Below are positions 1 to 5,748 of a stretch of DNA of 9,543 nt, in pieces. The position numbers and the translations under genes were made by a program. The stretch's first letter is position 1. Every line of letters starts with the position of its first letter. Origin of the DNA: G039029935 sp039029935 (GTDB taxonomy: Bacteria > Chloroflexota > Anaerolineae > Caldilineales > Caldilineaceae); the NCBI GenBank assembly GCA_039029935.1, contig JBCCFC010000454.1, positions 1 to 9,543 of the forward strand. The letters are read 5' to 3'. The notes under the pieces were generated by a model. The model made no database searches and was not told where the DNA came from. It saw nothing but the letters and a program-made list of their open reading frames with translations.

Positions 1-47
1 CTCCGGAAGGTGTTCAATCTTTTCAAAAGATTGAACACCGTCCGGAG
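1..47. terminator. 23-bp palindrome, probable terminator of the membrane-protein gene
   Basis: Positions 1-23 pair with 25-47 with one mismatch (A8 against G40), centred on C24. The outer 7 bp are CTCCGGA/TCCGGAG and the inner arms are GGTGTTCAATCTTTT and its complement. It lies 24 nt past the stop codon of the minus-strand gene ending at 72, the expected place for an intrinsic terminator. Any T-run following it on the minus strand would fall outside the window, so termination cannot be confirmed. It could also serve a convergent gene from the left, or be a copy of a dispersed palindromic repeat. Confidence 0.55.
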
Positions 48-71
48 GTCCATCCACCTACACACCCAATA

Positions 72-2417
72 TTATTCAACAAATGATAATTCATAAATAA
101 CAGGTGAAGGTCCTGCTCCGTCTGCCACAAACCCGATCACACTCAGCGTATCAATCTGCGTCGAAATAGATGCTCGTTCACGTAACATACCCAAATCCAG
201 CAAAACTTCCGCTGGTTGTATGGCTGGCGGTAGTGTTGTTATCGTCTGTGCGAGGGCTGGTGCGGTGACACGGACTGACATCTCGGCTGGCGTTTGATAC
301 ACCACGCGTATTTGGGCATCATCAGGTGCATGATAAAACTGTAACGTTGCCTCACCTAATAATGGGCGTCCATCTTGCTCATCATATTTCTGTAATGGCC
401 CCCAGTTGAGCGGTCCTAATACCATATATGGTTGTAGCTCGGCAGGCTCCTGCACGGCATAGGCGGTGATACGGTCATCTTCGTATAGCGATGCCTGCTC
501 ATCAAAAATGGTCTGGGCCAATGTACTGGTGTATTCACGCTCTAACCCACCGGGCATTTTATAGCGATCCAACACAACTGTGCGGATGCCCAAATCATGT
601 AACACGGTCATCCCAACCTGTGCCGGATCAATGTCGAGAATATCTGGCCCTAAATGGCGGAAATGCTGTAGCACAGGAGCACGCTCGGTCAAGGTGCGTG
701 GATCATCGCGGCTGATATAGGCGACGGCAAGCGGTTGTTGATGGACCGTTTGGTAGAGCAGATAGCCGGGGCGGTCATAGTTCATGGGCAGATTGAGCAT
801 TGTTCCTGATGGTGATTTCTCTAATTGTTGATAAACCGACGGTGTGTCCGGTGGCGACATGGGATAGGGTGCCACCCAATATTCTGCCAGCAAAATCGGG
901 ATACAGACGAATGCGACAAGAAGGGATATAGGACGCGGACGAGCGCGGATAAACGCGGATGTTGTGCTTGGGTTGAGCAATGAGGCCAGCCCCATGCCTG
1001 CTAAGATAGCCACTGCCAATTGAACCATGAGTGCATAGCGACTGACACTGCGGCTGATACGCATGAAGGGAATCAGTTCGTTGAGCAAGGAGTAGGGTGT
1101 CCACTGTTGGGTAATTGTCGTGACATCGCTGCTGGGGATATCTTCACGTGTAATCGACCCCAAATGTGGTTCAGGTCCAAGAGCCATCATCATAAAGAAG
1201 AGTGCGCATATCAGCCAGAATGCCACTGAGCTATATTTCCGCTGCCAAATGGCGATGCCTGCCAATATCAATGGCAGATAACCGATGCTGATGGTGCGCT
1301 CGCTGACAGGTGCAATCAGATTGCCGGGCCAGCCAAAACTATCGGGGCGAAACCAGGTGTGCAGTCGGTTGGGTACGATAAAATCAAGTACACTGGCACT
1401 CAGAATGTAGAGATCGGTCACAGGGCGTACCATAAAGCTGAACTCGGTGGCCTGTCGAATCATAGGGATGAGGATGGGGCTGAGGACAACCAGGAACAGT
1501 AGACCTGCAACGGCTGGCGGGAACACCGCAAATGTGAGTCTCAATCGGCGTGAAATCAACCCATGAACGACATGCCATATCGTGACCAATCCTGTGAATA
1601 AAAAGAGATAGAGGACAAAATACCAATCGCATAACCCTGTAAGAATCAGAAAGAGACCTGCGAGGAGTGCGCTACGTAGCCAAGGATATTTCTTCCAGAA
1701 AGGGTTTTTAGTGTAAGTCAAGTCAGCAGATTGAACCCTTCCTGAAAGAGGTTGAGCTATCTGATGTTGCGCTCGCAATAAATAAAGTATATAGAATGGA
1801 GTCCACTGCAAGCTCATGACCTGCATGTGACCGAGCAGATGCGCCATGTGGAAGGGCGAGAAGGTGAAGATCAGCCCAGCAATGAAGGCGGCAAGATGTG
1901 TTGTTCGATGTGCCGCTTGGTTTGCCGCTCGGTTTGGCCTACGTTCACGCAAGACCCATTGTGTTAGTAAATAGACACCATACCCACCCAAACTCCAGCT
2001 AATCAAGACAACGGTGTTATAGGCTGCAATCAAGCCCGATGTGAGTTGAATGGGCAGTGTCACCAAGCCGTTGAAAGGGTTCAGCGTGTGAAAATAGAGA
2101 TCAACACCCGTTGGTGCGTAGAGAATATCTGTATAGAACGGGTTCTGTATGCGGTCTATCAGGGCAATTTTAACCCACCACAAATTCCAGTAGTTCTGCC
2201 AACCATCAAAGCCATCCCCTGGAATCGCTTGCGTAAATTGGCTGGCGAGAGGCCATGTCATGATGAGGGTGAGGATAAAGTAGAGACAGATTGTGATGGT
2301 GTGATGGTGTGATGGTGTGATAGTGTGATGGTGTGATGGTGTAGAGGTCACTTGTTTTTTTGACAGCCCATCATTCTCACTTGACATTCTATCTCTATTT
2401 TTCAGTTCCATTCCCAC
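72..2417 (-). CDS. polytopic membrane protein, GT-C glycosyltransferase-like (putative)
   Basis: This is a 781-residue integral membrane protein. A hydrophilic N-terminus (1-42) is followed by about ten to twelve hydrophobic segments, near 42-58, 117-152, 176-214, 248-287, 296-320, 375-411, 459-480 and 497-515. A soluble, probably extracytoplasmic C-terminal domain follows (about 516-781). The first loop after TM1 carries an acidic and aromatic motif, GDGFDGWQNYWNLWW (67-81), and then PTG (102-104). Acidic residues at that place are typical of GT-C fold, lipid-linked-sugar glycosyltransferases and YfhO-like proteins, so I infer a cell-envelope glycosyl-transfer role; the acceptor is unknown. 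Residues 26-41 are two copies of TPSHHHTI encoded by an 8-bp DNA repeat and are unlikely to be functional. The start is uncertain: GTG 2417, ATG 2411 and ATG 2387 (preceded by AGAGAT) are all in frame, and none has a strong Shine-Dalgarno sequence. The gene follows folD by 60 nt. Confidence 0.75.
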   Translation of the reverse strand: MGMELKNRDRMSSENDGLSKKQVTSTPSHHHTITPSHHHTITICLYFILTLIMTWPLASQFTQAIPGDGFDGWQNYWNLWWVKIALIDRIQNPFYTDILYAPTGVDLYFHTLNPFNGLVTLPIQLTSGLIAAYNTVVLISWSLGGYGVYLLTQWVLRERRPNRAANQAAHRTTHLAAFIAGLIFTFSPFHMAHLLGHMQVMSLQWTPFYILYLLRAQHQIAQPLSGRVQSADLTYTKNPFWKKYPWLRSALLAGLFLILTGLCDWYFVLYLFLFTGLVTIWHVVHGLISRRLRLTFAVFPPAVAGLLFLVVLSPILIPMIRQATEFSFMVRPVTDLYILSASVLDFIVPNRLHTWFRPDSFGWPGNLIAPVSERTISIGYLPLILAGIAIWQRKYSSVAFWLICALFFMMMALGPEPHLGSITREDIPSSDVTTITQQWTPYSLLNELIPFMRISRSVSRYALMVQLAVAILAGMGLASLLNPSTTSAFIRARPRPISLLVAFVCIPILLAEYWVAPYPMSPPDTPSVYQQLEKSPSGTMLNLPMNYDRPGYLLYQTVHQQPLAVAYISRDDPRTLTERAPVLQHFRHLGPDILDIDPAQVGMTVLHDLGIRTVVLDRYKMPGGLEREYTSTLAQTIFDEQASLYEDDRITAYAVQEPAELQPYMVLGPLNWGPLQKYDEQDGRPLLGEATLQFYHAPDDAQIRVVYQTPAEMSVRVTAPALAQTITTLPPAIQPAEVLLDLGMLRERASISTQIDTLSVIGFVADGAGPSPVIYELSFVE
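2293..2340. repeat. tandem 8-bp repeat GTGATGGT, six units
   Basis: Six uninterrupted octamers lie here on the plus strand. Five are GTGATGGT and the fourth (2317-2324) is GTGATAGT. A degenerate seventh, GTAGAGGT, follows at 2341-2348. Read on the coding (minus) strand they are ACCATCAC units within the membrane-protein reading frame. Because 8 is not a multiple of 3, three units make one 24-bp period, which gives the protein repeat TPSHHHTI twice. Confidence 0.92.
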
Positions 2418-2484
2418 ACCATTACACCCCTACACCATCACACTACCACACTATCACACTATCACACTATCACACTATCACACC
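2413..2484. repeat. tandem 8-bp repeat ATCACACT, six good plus three degenerate units
   Basis: Units 2437-2484 read ATCACACT, with variants ACCACACT at 2445-2452 and ATCACACC at 2477-2484. Three more degenerate octamers stay in phase at 2413-2436 (CCCACACC, ATTACACC, CCTACACC). The array is the inverted counterpart of the one at 2293-2340, differing at about one base per unit, so the two could pair as long hairpin arms. It supplies the folD stop codon (2478-2480) and extends to the GTG start of the next gene. Confidence 0.92.
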
Positions 2485-3329
2485 GCCAGCTTCGCCGCCT
2501 CAAACACATTTGTCATCAAAATCACGTTCGTCATCGGGCCTGTGCCACCGGGGACAGGGGTCATCATGCCCGCAACTGCCGCCACGCTTTCCTGTTCACA
2601 GTCGCCTTTTAGTCCATCGTCGGTATATGTTGTGCCAAAGTCCACAACGATTGCGCCGGGCTTGACCCAATCGCCTGATACCATCTCGGCGCGGCCAACA
2701 GCGACGCAGAGGATATCGGCAGAGCGGCATACCGCTGGTAAATCCTGTGTGCGGCTGTGGGCAATGGTGACAGTGCAATGGCGGTGGAGCAGCAGCATTG
2801 CCATGGGCTTGCCCACGATATCGCTACGCCCAACAACAACCGCATGTTTGCCCTTAAATTCGATGCCCGCCTCTTCGAGCAGACGAATCCCGCCTGCTGG
2901 TGTTGCAGGCACAAAGTAGGGGGGGCGTTGCGCTGCCAGTCGGCCTGCATTCATCGGGTGTACACCATCGACATCCTTGTTTGGGTTGAGCTTCATTGTG
3001 AGGACATCGCCGTCGATTTGGTCCGGTAATGGCTCCAATACCATGATACCATGTATGTTCGCATCATTGTTGAGTCGATCCAGTGCCGCCTCAACGTCTG
3101 CTTGGGTCGCATCAGCGGGTAGCTCCTCAGGATGAAAAGCTACCCCAACGCCCTTGCAACTGCGGCGAATCGCACGGGCATAGCCTGCGCTGGCACCATC
3201 ATCGCCCACGCGCAAAACTGCTAGAGATGGGGCAACCCCTTTATCCTCGCTAAAGGCTGCGATTTCTGTTTTTAGATCGTCCTTGAGCTGTTTGGATAAC
3301 TCTTTTCCATTGAGTAATTGTGCTGTCAT
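2478..3329 (-). CDS. folD: FolD-family methylene-tetrahydrofolate dehydrogenase, cyclohydrolase residues lost
   Basis: The protein is 283 residues, the usual FolD length, with family landmarks throughout. These are PSLAVLRVGDD (34-44), NPNKDVDGVHPMNAGRL (115-131), PATPAGG (141-147), the Rossmann dinucleotide motif VVVGRSDIVGKP (164-175) and TPVPGGTGPMT (257-267). FolD normally oxidises 5,10-methylene-THF to methenyl-THF with NADP and then hydrolyses that to 10-formyl-THF in the cytoplasm. Aligned by eye with E. coli FolD without gaps through this region, Tyr50 and Asp121 are kept, but the catalytic Lys54 is Ile (codon ATT, 3170-3168) and Gln98 is Leu (codon TTG, 3038-3036). The usual PCTP cysteine is Ala141. 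I infer that dehydrogenase activity is retained and cyclohydrolase activity is lost or weak. The upstream neighbour is an FchA-like protein that could supply the missing step. The ATG at 3329 is chosen because homology begins at once (MTAQLLNGKEL), although only a weak purine-rich AGAAGAAAG precedes it. Confidence 0.93.
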   Translation of the reverse strand: MTAQLLNGKELSKQLKDDLKTEIAAFSEDKGVAPSLAVLRVGDDGASAGYARAIRRSCKGVGVAFHPEELPADATQADVEAALDRLNNDANIHGIMVLEPLPDQIDGDVLTMKLNPNKDVDGVHPMNAGRLAAQRPPYFVPATPAGGIRLLEEAGIEFKGKHAVVVGRSDIVGKPMAMLLLHRHCTVTIAHSRTQDLPAVCRSADILCVAVGRAEMVSGDWVKPGAIVVDFGTTYTDDGLKGDCEQESVAAVAGMMTPVPGGTGPMTNVILMTNVFEAAKLAV

Positions 3330-3355
3330 GATTCATTCTTTCTTCTAATGCTACC

Positions 3356-3388
3356 AAAAGTTCGACTTCTTACAGAAGTCGAACTTTT
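3356..3388 (-). terminator. intrinsic terminator palindrome between fchA-like gene and folD
   Basis: A perfect 15-bp stem (3356-3370 with 3374-3388) encloses the 3-nt loop TAC. The arms are AAAAGTTCGACTTCT and its exact complement. It begins 8 nt after the stop codon of the fchA-like gene and, on the minus strand, ends in TTTT. The A/T-flanked symmetric stem is a typical, potentially bidirectional intrinsic terminator. It leaves only 26 nt before folD, so folD is either read through from upstream or has a promoter inside this 67-nt gap. I see no clear promoter there. Confidence 0.8.
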
Positions 3389-3396
3389 ATTACGAT

Positions 3397-4038
3397 CTAT
3401 AATTCAATGCCTAACGTAGCTTCACATGCCTCTGCTGCGCTGATGTACGTTGACTCAACGTCGGCCAGTAATCCATCACGCTTGGCGGACCACTCGGCCA
3501 CAAATGCCTCATCTTTGATAAACTTCAGGTTGATGTTGACATTGACTAGCGCACTTTTCAATCCTGCGTAGGCCAGATAGAGTGCAGTGGCAGCATCGCT
3601 GACGACATTGACATTGCCCTCTGCGCCGATAAACTCAGCCATTGCCATGACCTCAAAACAGCGTTCGGCCACCACAAAGGGGACCTCTGCTGCGCCCTTG
3701 AGTGCCGTTTGTAGTGCTGCTGTGCGTGTGGCTTTCTCCTCGGGCGTTTTCTTGGGCATCCCATAACAGGCGGAGACGGCCTCAAATGCCTCCACATCTC
3801 GATCTGCCAACGCAAGCAGTTCGGTGCGCAAGCCCTCACTCTGGGCTAAGGCCGTTTCCATTGCCTCTTGCACATGCGCATATTTCTTCTTGCCCAGCGT
3901 AAAGTTGATCACCATGCTAATCAACGCTGCTGCTTGGCTTCCTGTTAGCGCGGCGGCCCCACCGCCACCGGGTGTGGATTCCTGCGCCGCCAATGCATCC
4001 ATAAAGTCTGAGAGCGTCATTGCTCCTGTGTTCACCAT
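3397..4038 (-). CDS. fchA: FTCD_C-family protein: probable methenyl-THF cyclohydrolase (FchA-like) or cyclodeaminase
   Basis: This 213-residue, mostly helical protein is the stand-alone cyclodeaminase (FTCD_C) domain. Landmarks are STPGGGGAAALTGSQAAAL (21-39), SMVINFTLGKKKY (41-53), ADRDVEAF (78-85), the NVVSDAATAL segment (144-153) and the NVNIN pair (166-170). The length matches clostridial and methylotroph FchA, which hydrolyses 5,10-methenyl-THF to 10-formyl-THF. The same fold can instead be formimidoyl-THF cyclodeaminase of histidine degradation. No histidine-degradation gene is nearby, and the next gene is a FolD lacking cyclohydrolase residues, so FchA is preferred by inference. ATG 4038 is chosen because GGGAG lies 6 nt upstream and the family homology begins just after it. 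An in-frame extension to 4113 would encode a basic tail across a hairpin and is rejected. A -10-like TATAAT lies at 4118-4113 without a recognisable -35. Confidence 0.85.
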   Translation of the reverse strand: MVNTGAMTLSDFMDALAAQESTPGGGGAAALTGSQAAALISMVINFTLGKKKYAHVQEAMETALAQSEGLRTELLALADRDVEAFEAVSACYGMPKKTPEEKATRTAALQTALKGAAEVPFVVAERCFEVMAMAEFIGAEGNVNVVSDAATALYLAYAGLKSALVNVNINLKFIKDEAFVAEWSAKRDGLLADVESTYISAAEACEATLGIEL

Positions 4039-4051
4039 ATTTTTCTCCCAA

Positions 4052-4101
4052 AAACAAAAGCGGTTATCACCCTGATGAGTAGAGCGAAACCGCTTTTGTT
4101 T
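4052..4101 (-). terminator. hairpin after tRNA-Leu, running into the fchA ribosome binding site
   Basis: A 14-bp perfect stem (4052-4065 AAACAAAAGCGGTT with 4088-4101) encloses a 22-nt loop that holds a small internal hairpin, ATCA-GGG-TGAT. On the minus strand it lies 25 nt past the tRNA 3' end and closes with TTTTGTTTTT, so it looks like the tRNA terminator. The T-run is followed immediately by GGGAG and the ATG at 4038, so the hairpin is also the 5' leader of the fchA-like gene. It could act as an attenuator or as an mRNA-stabilising 5' structure. Confidence 0.6.
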
Positions 4102-4126
4102 GATTTGTATCAATTATAAATCGAAT

Positions 4127-4212
4127 TGGTGCCCCTGCTCCGACTCGAACGGAGATGCCCAGAAGGGCACAGGCCCTCAACCTGCCGTGTATACCAATTC
4201 CACCACAGGGGC
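4127..4212 (-). tRNA. tRNA-Leu, anticodon GAG
   Basis: This is an 86-nt class II tRNA. The acceptor stem GCCCCTG pairs fully with CAGGGGC, and the discriminator A plus CCA are encoded (4130-4127). The D-stem is GTG/CAC with loop GAATTGGTATA. The anticodon stem GCAGG/CCTGT holds loop TTGAGGG, giving anticodon GAG at 4178-4176, which reads CUC and CUU. The long variable arm GCCC-TTCT-GGGC is the leucine/serine/tyrosine class feature. The T-arm is CTCCG-TTCGAGT-CGGAG. It has its own promoter at 4294-4266. Confidence 0.97.
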
Positions 4213-4265
4213 ATATCAGCGTGATAATATAATTATATCAATTATTTATCCCTGACAGATTCGAA

Positions 4266-4294
4266 ATTATACTGCATTCTTTCAAAGGTGTCAA
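4266..4294 (-). promoter_or_regulatory. consensus sigma70-type promoter for tRNA-Leu
   Basis: On the minus strand a perfect TTGACA (4294-4289), a 17-nt spacer and a perfect TATAAT (4271-4266) occur together. A start about 7 nt downstream would give a 5' leader of roughly 45 nt before the tRNA at 4212. Full consensus with optimal spacing suits a strong stable-RNA promoter. It begins 49 nt past the MscS stop codon, and no terminator was seen between them. Confidence 0.88.
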
Positions 4295-4316
4295 ACTCGA
4301 AAAGCTGTAGAATGCA
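4273..4316. repeat. 8-bp inverted repeat bracketing the tRNA promoter -35 box
   Basis: TGCATTCT at 4273-4280 and its complement AGAATGCA at 4309-4316 are separated by 28 nt. One arm lies in the promoter spacer and the other upstream of the -35 box. It could be an operator or a weak hairpin in the MscS 3' end. An 8-bp match in a gap of this size may be chance. Confidence 0.35.
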
Positions 4317-4343
4317 ATAAGGGTCTTACACCACAGGCTGGGT

Positions 4344-5720
4344 CTAGGCTGGCAACCCCTCTTCTTTCATTAAGACCATCGGCTCTTCGGCGTATATATC
4401 CAAGGCCGCTATATCGATATCATGTTGCTCCATCTCTTGCACCAACCGATTATAGAACATTGTCCGTAGCACGGGCCAGCTTGCCTCGCGGATATTGAGC
4501 CATAGATCGGCTTTGTACGTGATGACGTCGTCATCGTTAATATTGTGCAGCATTACCCCAGGGGCAGGTTTTTCTAACACAGCTGGGTCTTGTTCAACCA
4601 TACTGTTGACAACCTTGGTTAGCACCGTCAACATTAGGTTGATATCGGGGGCAAAGGTGGTTTTGACAGTGAGTCTAAATCTATAGAGGTTATCAGACCC
4701 CGTGAACGTGGTGACGGTAGAGCTTAGTAACTCTTGGTTGGGTACAATAATCTCAAAGCCATCAAAGGAACGGACCAATGTGTTGTTCACACCTAGTTTT
4801 GTGACCTCTACCCATTCCCCCTCAATGCTCAGATAGTCTCCCGGTCGAATGGCTCCCTCAAAGAGCATCAAAATACCGCTGACAAAATTGCTCAAAATCG
4901 CTTGTAGGCCAAAACCGATGCCGACAGATAGCCCACCCAAGATAGCCGCAAATACAGTTGAATCCACCCCTAGAACACTCAGCGCAACCACAACACCGAC
5001 AAAGATCAAAATGTATCCACCCAATGTCAACGCCGCATCAAGACGCCCTGCATTGACGTTGCTATAGCGTTTGCTGAGTTTGCTGACAATCTCGCTAATG
5101 TGGGCGATACCATCAATCCAGAAGTATAGACCAACTGTGGCAATGAACAATGCACCTAGTGTAAGCGGGCTGTCTGCAAACTGGTTGAGTATGACCTCTG
5201 CCGTCGTCTGTACATTGATGACCAGTCTGGCAAAAATATAGGTTATATAGAGACCAAATAAGGGATTGAGCATCCGGTTGTAGAGTCTGCTGACCAGGCC
5301 CTCATCAAGTAGTAAATAAAGCACGCCGACAACAATGCGGAATGACAACATCATCCACAAAATGGACAGGAAAAGCTCCAACAAGCCCTTGGATTGGCTG
5401 GGTACAAAGGGTATTGTGTATGTTGTGGCAATAATCCCTAAAACTGGGTAGATCAGTAAACCAATTGCAATCCGGATAACCCGTCCAAAGCGGCGTGGCT
5501 GCACCTGATCATCAGGCTCATAGGGCAGGTGTTTTAATGGGGTCGGACGAATCCATGTGCGCAGTAGCGTCGCAACGATACTAAGAAGGACCAATAGCAC
5601 AAGGATGGCAAGTAGCTGTGTTTGTACATCTGGACGGCTGAAATAAATCGATAGCTTGAGCCATAAATCTCTTAGGAAATTAGCGATGTAGACATTGGAT
5701 TCTTGCATTTCTGGTGACAT
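4344..5720 (-). CDS. MscS-family small-conductance mechanosensitive channel
   Basis: A 458-residue membrane channel that would release solutes when membrane tension rises during hypo-osmotic shock. Hydrophobic segments lie near 33-55, 80-105, 112-138, 152-170, 185-202 and 229-250. The pore-lining MscS helix follows: VFAAILGGLSVGIGFGLQ (256-273), then AILSNFVSGILMLFEGAIRPGD (274-295). The beta domain (about 296-340) includes LGVNNTLVRSFDGFEIIVPN (309-328), matching the MscS signature that ends in a VPN motif, followed by a C-terminal alpha/beta vestibule domain to about 445. It is longer than E. coli MscS (286 residues) because of roughly four extra N-terminal helices, a common variant. The start at 5720 has GGGAG 6 nt upstream. 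The gene begins 28 nt after the solute-binding lipoprotein and is probably cotranscribed with it; no promoter fits between them. Confidence 0.93.
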   Translation of the reverse strand: MSPEMQESNVYIANFLRDLWLKLSIYFSRPDVQTQLLAILVLLVLLSIVATLLRTWIRPTPLKHLPYEPDDQVQPRRFGRVIRIAIGLLIYPVLGIIATTYTIPFVPSQSKGLLELFLSILWMMLSFRIVVGVLYLLLDEGLVSRLYNRMLNPLFGLYITYIFARLVINVQTTAEVILNQFADSPLTLGALFIATVGLYFWIDGIAHISEIVSKLSKRYSNVNAGRLDAALTLGGYILIFVGVVVALSVLGVDSTVFAAILGGLSVGIGFGLQAILSNFVSGILMLFEGAIRPGDYLSIEGEWVEVTKLGVNNTLVRSFDGFEIIVPNQELLSSTVTTFTGSDNLYRFRLTVKTTFAPDINLMLTVLTKVVNSMVEQDPAVLEKPAPGVMLHNINDDDVITYKADLWLNIREASWPVLRTMFYNRLVQEMEQHDIDIAALDIYAEEPMVLMKEEGLPA

Positions 5721-5748
5721 AATACGCTCCCTGAATCTTTACCCTGAA

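Noticed and set aside
2293..2484. CRISPR array
   Set aside because: The repeats are contiguous 8-bp units with no spacers, and no cas gene is nearby. These are simple tandem repeats.
2542..2919. Plus-strand open frame of 125 residues opposite folD
   Set aside because: It is antisense to conserved FolD motifs, its composition is that of a shadow frame, and it has no recognisable domain.
4052..4101. Classical riboswitch or T-box ahead of the fchA-like gene
   Set aside because: The leader is under 90 nt, with one simple stem and no T-box, THF or other conserved riboswitch core that I can recognise. A terminator or attenuator explains it better.
4039..4113. In-frame N-terminal extension of the fchA-like gene starting at 4113
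   Set aside because: It would translate the hairpin at 4052-4101 into a basic, family-unlike tail. ATG 4038 has a good GGGAG at 6 nt and matches FchA length.
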